From CAZSVI01 sp964610205 (GTDB lineage: Bacteria; Bacillota; Clostridia; DSM-8532): a DNA stretch of 39,389 nt. Made by a program: the position numbers and the translations under genes. The notes below the pieces were generated by a model. It had not been told where the DNA came from. It was given only the letters and a program-made list of their open reading frames with translations, and made no database searches. Below are positions 16,399 to 25,606 of the stretch, piece by piece (position 1 is the stretch's first letter; the number at the start of each line of letters is the position of its first letter). The stretch spans positions 1-39,389 of the forward strand of contig CAZSVI010000016.1 of the NCBI GenBank assembly GCA_964610205.1. Reading direction: 5' to 3'.

Positions 16399-17705
16399 CA
16401 CCGGCTGTTATTGGATTAATTGGAGTACTTATACTTCTTGTTTTAATTGCGTTGCGTATACCCATAGCGTATTCAATGCTTATCGTGGGTTTTATCGGTT
16501 TTGCGTATATTGTTTCTCCTCGTTCGGCATTAACAATGGTTTCCACAGAAATATTCTCAAACTTTTCATCTTATACATTGAGTGTCATACCAATGTTTGT
16601 CTGGATGGGGTTCATTGCATATTACGCGGGTGTCGGAACAAGCCTGTATAAATTTGTATACAGGTTGATTGGCCATCGCCCCGGAGGGCTGGCAATGGCA
16701 ACTCAGGCGGCTTGCGCGGTTTTCGGCGCCATATGCGGTTCAAATACCGCAACTGCTGCTACGATGGGAGCCATAGCATTACCGGAGATGAAGAAATATA
16801 AATACGATGATTCGCTTTCCACAGCCAGTGTAGCCGCTGCAGGCGCCCTTGGGGTGCTGATACCTCCCAGCGTTATTTTTATCGTATATGGTGTTGCCAC
16901 CGAACAGTCTATAGGAAAGCTTTTTATTGCCGGGATTGTTCCCGGAATTCTTCTTACCCTGTTTTATATATTTACGATATTCCTTGTTGTAAGGAAGAAT
17001 CCGTCCCTTGCCCCTGCCGGTGAAAAATTTGAAAACAAGGAAAAACTGTCCGCTTTACGGGGAGGGCTTTTTGAAATAATCCTTACTTTTTTAATATCCC
17101 TGGGCGGGTTGTTTGCAGGCTATTTTACACCAACGGAAGCCGGTGCTGTCGGTGCGGGAAGTATTCTTCTTATTACCGTTTTAAGAAAACAATTGACATG
17201 GGAAGGTTTTAAAAAATCATTAAGGGATACAACCCGTACTTCGGCGATGATATTACTGATGGTAGCGGGAGCTATGGTTTTCGGGCGTTTTATTGCTGTC
17301 AGCAGGCTTCCCTTTGAAATGGCAAACTGGGCTGCAAATCTTGAATTGCCGGCTTTTATGGTAATGGCAATAATATTGGTTATTTATCTGGTATTGGGAT
17401 GCTTTATAGACGCGCTGGCGCTGATCCTGCTGACAGTGCCTATATTTTACCCTGTGGTAGTCAATGTTCTGGGATATAATCCAATATGGTTTGGAGTAAT
17501 CATTGTAATGGTTGTTGCCATGGGTGTCATTACACCGCCTGTGGGAATGAATGTGTTTATTATCAAGGGAGTGGCAAAGGATGTGCCGCTGGAAACAATA
17601 TTCAAAGGCGTATGGCCGTTTCTGGCCGCGTTGATAGCCTGTATAACAGTTCTTATAATTTTTCCGCAGTTAACAACCTTTCTGCCGCAGCTAATAACCG
17701 GGTAA
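16395..17705 (+). CDS. dctM: TRAP transporter large permease subunit
   Basis: The 436-residue protein is very hydrophobic, with about a dozen membrane segments. It has the DctM landmarks AVFGAICGSNTATAATMGAIALPEM, GVLIPPSVIFIVYGVATEQSIG and FTPTEAGAVGA, plus the C-terminal MGVITPPVGMNVFII. These two PP-containing loops form the Na+ and substrate path. It is the transport channel of the tripartite system encoded with dctP and dctQ. The length is typical. A strong terminator lies about 115 nt after the stop, so the three genes form one transcription unit from 14576. Confidence 0.93.
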   Translation: MTPAVIGLIGVLILLVLIALRIPIAYSMLIVGFIGFAYIVSPRSALTMVSTEIFSNFSSYTLSVIPMFVWMGFIAYYAGVGTSLYKFVYRLIGHRPGGLAMATQAACAVFGAICGSNTATAATMGAIALPEMKKYKYDDSLSTASVAAAGALGVLIPPSVIFIVYGVATEQSIGKLFIAGIVPGILLTLFYIFTIFLVVRKNPSLAPAGEKFENKEKLSALRGGLFEIILTFLISLGGLFAGYFTPTEAGAVGAGSILLITVLRKQLTWEGFKKSLRDTTRTSAMILLMVAGAMVFGRFIAVSRLPFEMANWAANLELPAFMVMAIILVIYLVLGCFIDALALILLTVPIFYPVVVNVLGYNPIWFGVIIVMVVAMGVITPPVGMNVFIIKGVAKDVPLETIFKGVWPFLAALIACITVLIIFPQLTTFLPQLITG

Positions 17706-17819
17706 CAAGATGCAATGAACGCTTCTGACACGGTTATTATAATACAACCCAATCCATGATGGGAGTGTTATCTCACAGTTCTCATCCAATAACATGCGCC
17801 CAATGTTGAGCGATTTCAT

Positions 17820-17851
17820 AGCCCTGTAAGCGATTACAGGGCTTTATATTT
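17820..17851 (+). terminator. intrinsic terminator of the TRAP operon
   Basis: A perfect 10-bp stem AGCCCTGTAA/TTACAGGGCT (17820-17829 and 17834-17843) with a GCGA tetraloop is followed by TTATATTTT. This is a textbook Rho-independent terminator. Confidence 0.88.
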
Positions 17852-17938
17852 TGAACTGCCCCGTTTTTTACAGTCATGTACATAATAAAAAAAAGAGTGC
17901 ATATATAAACTATGGGATACTAAAAACGAGGTGTGAAA

Positions 17939-18700
17939 ATGTTAGTAATCCGAAAAAAAACAATTGCGTTATGTCTTTGTGCGATAGCTGTTTGTTTTAT
18001 TATTTTTTTTACGGTTAAGGGAGGATATTTGGCGGTTCAAGGAAAGATAAGGGAAATTCCGATATATAGTGTGGAGAATAATGAGAATAAAGTGTCCATC
18101 ACATTTGATTGTGCATGGGGTGCCGAAGACATTCCCATAATATTGAATATACTGAAAGAAAAGAATGTAAAAGCTACTTTTTTTCTTGTTGGGGAGTGGG
18201 TGCGCAGGAATCCCGAGGAAACCAGGGCAATAGCAGAGCAGGGGCATGACGTGGCTAATCATTCGGAAAACCATTTTAAGATGAGCGCTCTGAACAGGGA
18301 TAGAGTTAAAAAGGAGATTACCGACTGCGACAAAACAATAGAAAAAGTAACGGGGAAAAAAACGGATTTATTCCGTGCTCCATATGGGGATTACAATGAT
18401 ACGGTTTTGTCGGTTGCAAGGCAGACAGGCTTTTTTACCATTCAATGGAGCCTTGATTCGCTTGACTGGAAGCCGGGTATTTCCAGAGAAAGTATTTTAA
18501 GCCGTATCGGGAATGTTGAAAGCGGAGCTATCCTGCTTTTCCACAATGACACGCCCCATACCTCGAAAATTCTGGGGGATGTTATTGACTTAATCAGGGA
18601 AAAGGGTTTAAACCCGGTACCCGTATCGGAGCTGATAATCCGGGAAGATTTTGATATCCGGTATGACGGAAGGCAGGTAACTAAAGACAGTGGTAAATGA
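17939..18700 (+). CDS. PdaB-like polysaccharide deacetylase
   Basis: ATG 17939 is preferred, 7 nt after GAGG; GTG 17933 is too close. One N-terminal membrane helix (about 8-26) anchors the 253-residue protein outside the cell or in the spore space. The NodB deacetylase fold shows TFDCAWG (Asp57; the usual second Asp is Cys), HSENH (metal His108 and His112), RAPYG (146-150) and LLFHND (His202). The TFDxxWG version of the first motif is characteristic of sporulation PdaB-type enzymes, which act on spore peptidoglycan. Canonical metal binding by the replaced Asp may be changed. A chitin or peptidoglycan deacetylase of vegetative cells is the alternative. It stands alone between a terminator and the topA promoter. 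Confidence 0.85.
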   Translation: MLVIRKKTIALCLCAIAVCFIIFFTVKGGYLAVQGKIREIPIYSVENNENKVSITFDCAWGAEDIPIILNILKEKNVKATFFLVGEWVRRNPEETRAIAEQGHDVANHSENHFKMSALNRDRVKKEITDCDKTIEKVTGKKTDLFRAPYGDYNDTVLSVARQTGFFTIQWSLDSLDWKPGISRESILSRIGNVESGAILLFHNDTPHTSKILGDVIDLIREKGLNPVPVSELIIREDFDIRYDGRQVTKDSGK

Positions 18701-18734
18701 GAATTAATATTAATAGATAAAAATAGAAAAAGAG

Positions 18735-18763
18735 TTTACAAAAATAAATATCAATGATACTAT
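18735..18763 (+). promoter_or_regulatory. sigma-A promoter of topA
   Basis: TTTACA at 18735-18740 and TACTAT at 18758-18763 are spaced by 17 nt, 45 nt before the topA start codon. Each hexamer differs from consensus at one position. Confidence 0.55.
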
Positions 18764-18807
18764 AACAAATGATTACGAAGCATCTGTTTGGGGAACGGAG
18801 GACAAGG

Positions 18808-20913
18808 ATGGCAAAGTATCTGGTTATTGTTGAATCGCCGGCCAAAGCAAAAACAATTAAGAAATACCTGGGTTCAAATTACAAAATTAAAGCATCCATG
18901 GGGCACATAAGGGATCTTCCCAAAAGTCAGATTGGCGTGGACGTAAAACATAATTTTGAGCCTAAATACATTAATATTCGCGGCAAGGGCGATTTGATTT
19001 CCGATTTGAAGAAAGAAGCGAAGGAAGCGGAAAAGATTTTTCTTGCGACTGACCCTGACCGCGAAGGTGAAGCTATTTCATGGCATCTTGCAACTCTTTT
19101 TAACATCGGGAATAAGGAAAAATGCAGGGTCACATTTAATGAAATTACAAAAAATGCCGTTGTAAAAGCCGTAAAAACACCTCGACCAATAGACAGGGAT
19201 CTGGTGGATGCCCAGCAGGCAAGACGCGTACTGGATCGTATCGTGGGTTATGAGATAAGTCCTCTTCTATGGAGAAACGTCAGAAAGGGACTTAGTGCGG
19301 GCAGAGTACAATCCGTTGCTACCAAGATGATCTGCGACAGGGAAAAAGAAATTGAGGATTTTATTCCGGTTGAGTTCTGGAAGCTTGAGGCTGCTCTGAA
19401 AAAAGACAACGGAAAAATTTTTATAGCCCGGTTCCATGGCGTGAAGAACAAAAAGGTGGAACTGAATAACCGGGATGATGTTGATAATGTTCTTAAAAAT
19501 CTTAAAAATGTCCCATTTATCATCCGGAAGGTTAAGCATGGCGAAAAGAAACGTGCCCCGGCACCGCCATTTATCACCAGTACACTGCAGCAGGAAGCGG
19601 CAAGAAAATTCGGTTTCAGTACGAAAAAAACAATGATGCTGGCACAACAGCTTTATGAAGGAGTAGATATTGAGGGGGAAGGATCTATCGGATTAATAAC
19701 CTATATGCGTACCGATTCTACACGTCTGTCCGATACCGCGTTGCAGGAAGCAAGAAACTTTATAATGAAGAACTATGGTGAAAAATACCTTCCTGAAAAA
19801 CCGCGTATGTATAAAACCAAATCCGCGGCTCAGGATGCCCATGAGGCAATTCGTCCATCTACTCCTGAACTTCCTCCTGAACGGGTTAAAAGCTCGCTGC
19901 AAAGGGATCTGTTCAGGCTTTATAAGCTTATATGGGAGAGATTTATTGCCTGCCAAATGGATTCAGCTGTTTATGATACCATGAATGTGGATATTGAAGC
20001 GGGAGATTATCTTTTTAAATCTGCAGGCTCGAAAATAACATTCAAAGGCTTTTTAGTTCTTTATGAAGAGAGTATCGATGAAGACGGTAACGAGGAAAAG
20101 GAAAGCATGCTGCCTGATCTTACTGAGGGCGAGAGAGTTAATCCGGTTGAAATCAAACCTTCCCAGCACTTTACGCAGCCTCAGTCCCGATATACCGAAG
20201 CCATGCTTGTAAAAGCCCTCGAAGAAAAGGGAATCGGAAGGCCAAGTACTTACGCACCCACTATCAGCACTATAATTTCCAGAGGATATGTGGTAAAAGA
20301 TAAAAAATTTCTGCTTCCGACAGAACTTGGAAAAATAGTAAACAAGCTTATGGAGGAGCATTTCAGTGATATTGTCAACATTAATTTTACCGCCGATATG
20401 GAAACCCGGCTTGATACCGTTGAAGAGGGCAAACTATACTGGAAGGAATTGATGAATGATTTTTATAACGGCTTCAGTAAAACTGTTAAAGACGCAGAGG
20501 AGAAAATAAGCAAAGTCCAGCTTCCCGTTGAGGAATCGGATGTGGTATGTGAAAAATGCGGTCGGAATATGGTCATTAAACTGGGGAGATATGGTAAGTT
20601 CCTGGCATGCCCGGGTTTCCCCGAGTGCAGGAATGCCAAACCGATACTTGATGAAGCAGGAGTATTGTGTCCGAAATGCGGAGGGAAAATATATAATAAA
20701 AAGACAAGAAAGGGAAAACACTATTTAAGCTGTGAAAATTACCCGAATTGTGACTTTTCATCCTGGGATCAGGCTTCAGATAAAAAATGCTCCGAATGTG
20801 GTAATTTCATGACAAAAAAATACAAGGGAAACAAGATACAATATATCTGCAGCCTTGAATCCTGTTCAAATACACTGGAAGAACCAAGAAAGAAAAAGGC
20901 GGATGAAGAATAA
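18808..20913 (+). CDS. topA: DNA topoisomerase I
   Basis: ATG 18808 follows CGGAGG by 6 nt and begins MAKYLVIVESPAKAKTI, the conserved type IA start; the in-frame ATG 18769 lacks a site. The 701-residue enzyme has the TOPRIM domain with Glu9 and TDPDREGE (81-88), the active-site Tyr299 in GLITYMRTDS, and three C-terminal zinc-ribbon motifs (CEKCG...C, CPKCGGK...C, CSECG...C). It relaxes negative supercoils by breaking one DNA strand. The size is normal for Firmicutes. In many Firmicutes topA follows dprA, but here the upstream neighbour is a deacetylase. Confidence 0.96.
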   Translation: MAKYLVIVESPAKAKTIKKYLGSNYKIKASMGHIRDLPKSQIGVDVKHNFEPKYINIRGKGDLISDLKKEAKEAEKIFLATDPDREGEAISWHLATLFNIGNKEKCRVTFNEITKNAVVKAVKTPRPIDRDLVDAQQARRVLDRIVGYEISPLLWRNVRKGLSAGRVQSVATKMICDREKEIEDFIPVEFWKLEAALKKDNGKIFIARFHGVKNKKVELNNRDDVDNVLKNLKNVPFIIRKVKHGEKKRAPAPPFITSTLQQEAARKFGFSTKKTMMLAQQLYEGVDIEGEGSIGLITYMRTDSTRLSDTALQEARNFIMKNYGEKYLPEKPRMYKTKSAAQDAHEAIRPSTPELPPERVKSSLQRDLFRLYKLIWERFIACQMDSAVYDTMNVDIEAGDYLFKSAGSKITFKGFLVLYEESIDEDGNEEKESMLPDLTEGERVNPVEIKPSQHFTQPQSRYTEAMLVKALEEKGIGRPSTYAPTISTIISRGYVVKDKKFLLPTELGKIVNKLMEEHFSDIVNINFTADMETRLDTVEEGKLYWKELMNDFYNGFSKTVKDAEEKISKVQLPVEESDVVCEKCGRNMVIKLGRYGKFLACPGFPECRNAKPILDEAGVLCPKCGGKIYNKKTRKGKHYLSCENYPNCDFSSWDQASDKKCSECGNFMTKKYKGNKIQYICSLESCSNTLEEPRKKKADEE

Positions 20914-20936
20914 AGGACAGGCAGGAGCGCTCGTAC

Positions 20937-22178
20937 CTATTGCTGTGGGGAATCTGATTCTCTGTCCCAGTCTTTTACCATACTCATTGTTCTGTTGTAG
21001 GAATTCCTGAGTTTTTCGGCAAGGGTGTCGTCATGTTTATTAAGACTCTCATGTTCCGGAGATGGAATGGGGAATATGGTATATTGATATATGCCGTTTT
21101 CCATATAACGATAAACCCATGTAGGAATATGCTTAACGGAAGTGAGAGATGTTTTACCTGTTTCAAGGTCTTTTTCAATTTCAAGTGAAATCATCATACT
21201 GTCTTCGGTTAAATCATTATTACGCGGGTTTGGATTATTTCCGCCAATCTGGTTGGATAAAAAATTGCCCATGCTGTATATAACATACTTGTTCTTACCG
21301 TCTGTCTCCCGAATTTCTGAGGGTTCAACAACGTGGGGATGGGAGCCCAGAACAATGTCCGCTCCCCAAAGAAACATACTGTCGGCAAGCTTTTTTTGGG
21401 CATCCGTTGGTTCCTGCCGGTATTCAATTCCCCAATGAACCAGTACGACAACCATATCCGTTGTTTTTGATAAAGCTTCGATTTCCATTTTTAATTTTTC
21501 GTTATCAATTAAGTTTAAATGAATATCCTGTTCTTCTTTTGTCAACCTGTTTTCGTTCATGTTGCAGCCATATGTGTAGGATAGAAATCCAACTTTAATT
21601 CCATTTAAATCATGAATTTTATGCCGTGGCACAGCGATGTCCTGAAAGGTTCCTATAACCTGCATTTTCAGTTGCTTTATTATATTCCCCGTTTCCAGAA
21701 GTCCCTTCAGCCCCCTGTCGAGACAATGGTTATTCCCGGTATTCACCATTTTAAAACCTGTATCCGAAAAAGCTTCCATAATTGCCGGAGGAGCATTGAA
21801 CAAAGGATAACCCGTATAGTTTTTATCCGAATCCAGGCTGACTCCTTCATAACTTATAATGGAAAAATCGGATTTCTGTACATATGGTTTTATCTCTTTG
21901 AATATACCGGTATAGTCGTAATCTCCGCTGTCTTTTTTACCCGATTGTATAACAGCATCATGCATGATGACATCACCTGCGGAGAGTATTGTGGCAGTTA
22001 ACTTTGGTATGGGTATGGGTGTTGGTGAAGGGGAGAGCGTTGGTGTTGATACCCATGGCGTGTTAACCGCAAATGTTTCCGAAATGTACGTATCCACAGA
22101 TGCGGCTATGTTTTTATTGCATGAAGATAAGCATATAAGAATAAAAAGAACACACAATAAACCTTCAAGTTTTTTCAT
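20937..22178 (-). CDS. CapA/PgsA-type metallophosphatase lipoprotein
   Basis: On the minus strand, with GGAGG before ATG. The signal peptide ends in LSSC (Cys20), followed by a Pro/Ser/Thr linker (about 45-58), so the catalytic domain is held outside the membrane. The domain has the CapA metal-site motifs: SAGDVIMHD (66-74), TGNNHCLDRG (147-156), VHWG (247-250), GSHPHVVEP (278-286) and YSMGNFLSNQ. The family includes proteins for poly-gamma-glutamate export or attachment, but no pgsB or pgsC is nearby, so the actual substrate is unknown. It is convergent with topA, with only 23 nt between stops and no clear terminator. Confidence 0.88.
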   Translation of the reverse strand: MKKLEGLLCVLFILICLSSCNKNIAASVDTYISETFAVNTPWVSTPTLSPSPTPIPIPKLTATILSAGDVIMHDAVIQSGKKDSGDYDYTGIFKEIKPYVQKSDFSIISYEGVSLDSDKNYTGYPLFNAPPAIMEAFSDTGFKMVNTGNNHCLDRGLKGLLETGNIIKQLKMQVIGTFQDIAVPRHKIHDLNGIKVGFLSYTYGCNMNENRLTKEEQDIHLNLIDNEKLKMEIEALSKTTDMVVVLVHWGIEYRQEPTDAQKKLADSMFLWGADIVLGSHPHVVEPSEIRETDGKNKYVIYSMGNFLSNQIGGNNPNPRNNDLTEDSMMISLEIEKDLETGKTSLTSVKHIPTWVYRYMENGIYQYTIFPIPSPEHESLNKHDDTLAEKLRNSYNRTMSMVKDWDRESDSPQQ

Positions 22179-22540
22179 CAGGTAACCTCCAATAGCATTC
22201 TGACTTCTATTTTAACATATCGTCTTCCCAATTCGCAAACAGGGTAATTGTTATGTCCTCCTGGCCAGTTTTCTGAGTATGGAATTCATATTGTGAAAAG
22301 CTTTTTATTAATCGCTTTTTCAGGGCCTACATCCTTATCGTCCACACTTTGAACCAGTATTTTATAGAATTTTCTTAATTTAATGAAAGTGGTCAATAAT
22401 CGTGAAGTTTTTTAATGTATTACAACAGGAAAACAGAAGAAATAAATATGTATAACCGTATAATAAAATAAAAGCCGAATAGCCGTATACCAAAACATGG
22501 ATTTATTGGATGAAAAATGACGAAAAGAGAGGTGTCTTTT
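22179..22540. other. divergent intergenic region between capA-like gene and leuC
   Basis: No gene is evident. TATAAT at 22459-22464 lies about 77 nt before leuC but lacks a recognisable -35 box. A CodY-like site (AATTTTC-led, 22368-22382) matches the 15-nt consensus at only 11 positions. CCGTATA occurs twice near 22457-22494. I looked for T-box elements (AGGGTGG and specifier stem) and found none. Confidence 0.4.
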
Positions 22541-23809
22541 ATGGCAATGACAATGACACAGAAAATTTTAGCTAAAAGTGCCGGATTGGATAATGTTAAA
22601 CCGGGACAGCTTATTCAGGCAAAGGTTGATATGGTTCTTGGGAATGACATAACAGCACCGGTTGCGATTAACGAGTTTATAAAAACCGGATTTGACAAGG
22701 TTTTTGATACCGAAAAAATTGCTCTTGTGCCCGATCATTTTACTCCCAACAAGGATATCAAATCCGCTGAACAGGTAAAGATGATGCGTGAATTTGCCCG
22801 GAGAATGGGAATTAAAAACTTTTTTGAGATTGGCCGGATGGGTGTTGAGCATGCACTTCTGCCTGAACTTGGTCTGGTTACGGCAGGTGAGTTGGTAATA
22901 GGCGCGGACTCCCATACATGTACTTATGGAGCGCTGGGAGCTTTTTCAACAGGTACCGGCAGTACGGATATGGCTGCGGCGATGGCAACCGGTGAAGTAT
23001 GGTTAAAGGTTCCGGAAGCCATAAGGTTCAATTTATACGGTAAGCCATCCGAATGGGTAAGCGGCAAGGATATAATCCTTCATATAATAGGGATGATAGG
23101 TGTAGACGGCGCATTGTACAAGTCAATGGAGTTTTCAGGTGAAGGAATGGAATTCCTGTCCATGGATGATCGTTTTACAATGGCAAATATGGTAATTGAA
23201 GCAGGAGCAAAAAACGGAATTTTTGAAGTGGATGACGAAACCGAAAAGTACATCCGGGATCATTCAATAAAGGAATATACGATTTTCAAAGCGGACAGTG
23301 ATGCCGAATATGTATGCGATTATAATATTGATCTTGGTACAATAAAGCCGACTGTATCTTTCCCGCATCTTCCCGATAATACAAAAACCATAGATAGTAT
23401 AGGGGATATCCTTATTCATCAGGTTGTAATCGGTTCCTGCACAAACGGAAGAATGGATGATATGCGAATAGCCGCCAAAATTCTGGCCGGGAAAAAAGTT
23501 CATAAAGATGTACGGTGCATTATTATTCCGGCAACGCAAAGAATCTGGAAGGAATGTATGAATGAAGGGCTCTTTAATATATTTGTTGATGCCGGATGCG
23601 CTGTCAGTACTCCAACATGCGGACCCTGCCTGGGTGGGCATATGGGAATTCTTGCGGAAGGTGAACGTGCTGTTTCCACCACTAACCGGAATTTTGTGGG
23701 TCGTATGGGACATGTAAAAAGTGAGGTTTATCTTGCAAGCCCCGCTGTAGCTGCGGCATCGGCAGTTACAGGGAGGATTTCCTCTCCGGATGAAGTAATG
23801 GAAAAATAA
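22541..23809 (+). CDS. leuC: 3-isopropylmalate dehydratase large subunit
   Basis: ATG 22541 has GAGAGGTG 6 nt upstream; ATG 22517 lacks a site. The 422-residue protein is an aconitase-family dehydratase with the three [4Fe-4S] cysteines Cys300 (IGSCTNGR), Cys360 and Cys363 (CGPCLGG), and the GADSHTCTYGALGAF substrate loop. It isomerises 2- to 3-isopropylmalate in leucine synthesis, together with the separate small subunit LeuD. The free, short large subunit is of the bacterial-archaeal HacA-like type. Related enzymes can also act on citramalate for isoleucine synthesis, and leuA is not present here to settle this. Confidence 0.92.
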   Translation: MAMTMTQKILAKSAGLDNVKPGQLIQAKVDMVLGNDITAPVAINEFIKTGFDKVFDTEKIALVPDHFTPNKDIKSAEQVKMMREFARRMGIKNFFEIGRMGVEHALLPELGLVTAGELVIGADSHTCTYGALGAFSTGTGSTDMAAAMATGEVWLKVPEAIRFNLYGKPSEWVSGKDIILHIIGMIGVDGALYKSMEFSGEGMEFLSMDDRFTMANMVIEAGAKNGIFEVDDETEKYIRDHSIKEYTIFKADSDAEYVCDYNIDLGTIKPTVSFPHLPDNTKTIDSIGDILIHQVVIGSCTNGRMDDMRIAAKILAGKKVHKDVRCIIIPATQRIWKECMNEGLFNIFVDAGCAVSTPTCGPCLGGHMGILAEGERAVSTTNRNFVGRMGHVKSEVYLASPAVAAASAVTGRISSPDEVMEK

Positions 23810-23837
23810 AAAGCTAATAGGGAAGAAGGGTGATAAT

Positions 23838-24320
23838 ATGAAACTTGAGGGAAAAGTCATAAAATATGGTGATAATGTGGATACTGACGTAATAATTCCC
23901 GCCCGGTATCTTAATACCTCGGAACATAGTGAATTGGCCAGGCATTGTATGGAAGATCTGGACAAAACTTTTGTCGCAAAGGTTCAAAAAGGAGATATTA
24001 TGATGGGAGGACTTAATTTTGGATGCGGTTCTTCACGTGAACATGCTCCGATTGCCATTAAAACATCAGGCATATCTTGTGTTATCGCGAAAACCTTTGC
24101 GCGAATTTTTTATCGCAATGCTGTAAATATTGGCCTTCCCATTGTAGAAAGCCCGGAATGTGTGGATGATGCGGATGAAGGCGACAAACTGGAGATTAAT
24201 CTTGAAAAAGGCGAAATTATTAACTATAATAAAGGGAAAATTTACACAATAGAGCCATTCCCGGAGTTTATTCAGGATATTATTCAATCCGGAGGCCTTA
24301 TGGCATATATCCGGAGATAA
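23838..24320 (+). CDS. leuD: 3-isopropylmalate dehydratase small subunit
   Basis: The 160-residue subunit carries the substrate-specificity motifs NVDTDVIIPARYL and GGLNFGCGSSREHAPIA and the closing segment ARIFYRNAVNIGLP. The start ATG 23838 follows GAAGGGTG, 28 nt after leuC. The short length is normal for the bacterial-archaeal type with separate subunits. It pairs with LeuC to form the active dehydratase. Confidence 0.94.
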   Translation: MKLEGKVIKYGDNVDTDVIIPARYLNTSEHSELARHCMEDLDKTFVAKVQKGDIMMGGLNFGCGSSREHAPIAIKTSGISCVIAKTFARIFYRNAVNIGLPIVESPECVDDADEGDKLEINLEKGEIINYNKGKIYTIEPFPEFIQDIIQSGGLMAYIRR

Positions 24321-24352
24321 TACGAAAAGAAATTATAAAGGAGAAGTAAACA

Positions 24353-25414
24353 ATGAATAAAAAATACTTGATCGGTGTTGTTCCCGGGGATGGAACGGGC
24401 CCGGAAGTTACTGAGGAAGGCGTTAAGGTACTAAATGCGGCTTCCGTCAAATATTCTTTTGATGTGGATCTTGAATATTTTGATTTTGGAGGTGACCGTT
24501 ACCTGAAAACCGGTATTGTTTTAACGGATGAGGATATTGACAGGATTCAAAAAAAACAGGCTGTTCTTCTTGGCGCAATAGGTCATCCGGACGTAAAGCC
24601 TGGTATTCTGGAAAAAGGAATTCTGCTGAAACTGCGTTTCACACTGGATCAATATATCAACCTGAGACCGGTCAAACTGTATGAAGGTGTTGAAACACCT
24701 TTGAAAGACAAGGGTCCCCAGGATATTGACTTTGTTGTTATCCGTGAAAACACCGAAGGTTTGTATTCGGGTGTCGGTGGTTTCTTAAAGAAAGGAACCA
24801 GGGATGAGGTAGCCACTCAGGAATCCGTGAATACAAGGAAAGGTGTGGAACGCTGTATTCGTTTCGCTTTTGATTACGCAAGGAAAAGAAACGGCCGGAA
24901 GAAGGTTACCTTATGCGGAAAAACAAATGTATTGACTTATGCTTTTGATTTATGGGAGCGTACCTTTTATGAAGTTGCAAAGGAATACCCCGATATAACA
25001 CCTGATTATGCCCATGTGGATGCAACCTGTATGTGGATGGTGAAAAACCCTGAGTTTTTTGATATTATTGTTACAGACAACTTATTCGGAGATATTATTA
25101 CCGATCTGGGCGCTGTTATTCAGGGGGGAATGGGGATTGCCGCAGGCGGAAACATAAATCCGCAGGGGGTATCCATGTATGAACCAATTGGCGGCTCTGC
25201 TCCAAAGTATACCGGAAAGAATATTATTAATCCGCTGGCATCCATAGCTTCTGTTCAGATGATGCTGGATCAGATTGGAGAAACACAGGCGGCAGATGCC
25301 ATAGAAAGAGCCGTAATGAAAGCCGTTAAAAATGACATCAAGAGTATGTCCGCCGGAAAGATGGGATATGGTACCCGTGAAGTCGGAGATCTGATTGTAA
25401 GCTATTTGGAATAG
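24353..25414 (+). CDS. leuB: 3-isopropylmalate dehydrogenase family enzyme
   Basis: The 353-residue protein is an NAD-dependent beta-decarboxylating dehydrogenase: VPGDGTGPEV at the N terminus, LRFTLDQYINLRPVKLY, the ENTEGLYSGVGG loop, the KTNVL segment, DNLFGDIITDLGA and the GGSAPKYTGKNIINP cofactor loop. It oxidises and decarboxylates 3-isopropylmalate. The ENTEGLYSGVGG loop is of the archaeal-like and isocitrate-dehydrogenase-like type rather than the classical E. coli LeuB, so it could also handle methylmalate in a citramalate route. Adjacent leuC and leuD favour leucine synthesis. It has its own AAGGAG site. Confidence 0.88.
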   Translation: MNKKYLIGVVPGDGTGPEVTEEGVKVLNAASVKYSFDVDLEYFDFGGDRYLKTGIVLTDEDIDRIQKKQAVLLGAIGHPDVKPGILEKGILLKLRFTLDQYINLRPVKLYEGVETPLKDKGPQDIDFVVIRENTEGLYSGVGGFLKKGTRDEVATQESVNTRKGVERCIRFAFDYARKRNGRKKVTLCGKTNVLTYAFDLWERTFYEVAKEYPDITPDYAHVDATCMWMVKNPEFFDIIVTDNLFGDIITDLGAVIQGGMGIAAGGNINPQGVSMYEPIGGSAPKYTGKNIINPLASIASVQMMLDQIGETQAADAIERAVMKAVKNDIKSMSAGKMGYGTREVGDLIVSYLE

Positions 25415-25606
25415 AACAGGCTATAGGCCATGGGCCATGGGTTGATATTTGATTTTAGATATCAATTATTCTGTTTAGCTTGTATAGTTCCCGGTATCTA
25501 ACAACTAGTGGTCTGTAACAGCTAGAACTGAGGTGTGCGGGCCACAACAATCAGGATAAGAATGAAGTGTTACAAAACACTAACCCTTGGAACGGAGGTT
25601 TTTGTA
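25415..25606. other. spacer with inverted repeats between leuB and ilvB
   Basis: The spacer begins with a low-complexity GGCCATGGGCCATGGG tract (about 25427-25442). An AT-rich dyad TTGATAT/ATATCAA (25442-25448, 25459-25465) and a small hairpin AGTGTT/AACACT (25566-25581) follow. None has a proper T-run. I see no clear terminator or promoter, so leu and ilv genes may be co-transcribed. Confidence 0.4.

Noticed and set aside
22179..25606. T-box leader in front of leuC or ilvB
   Set aside because: I looked for AGGGTGG and the specifier region in both spacers and found neither.
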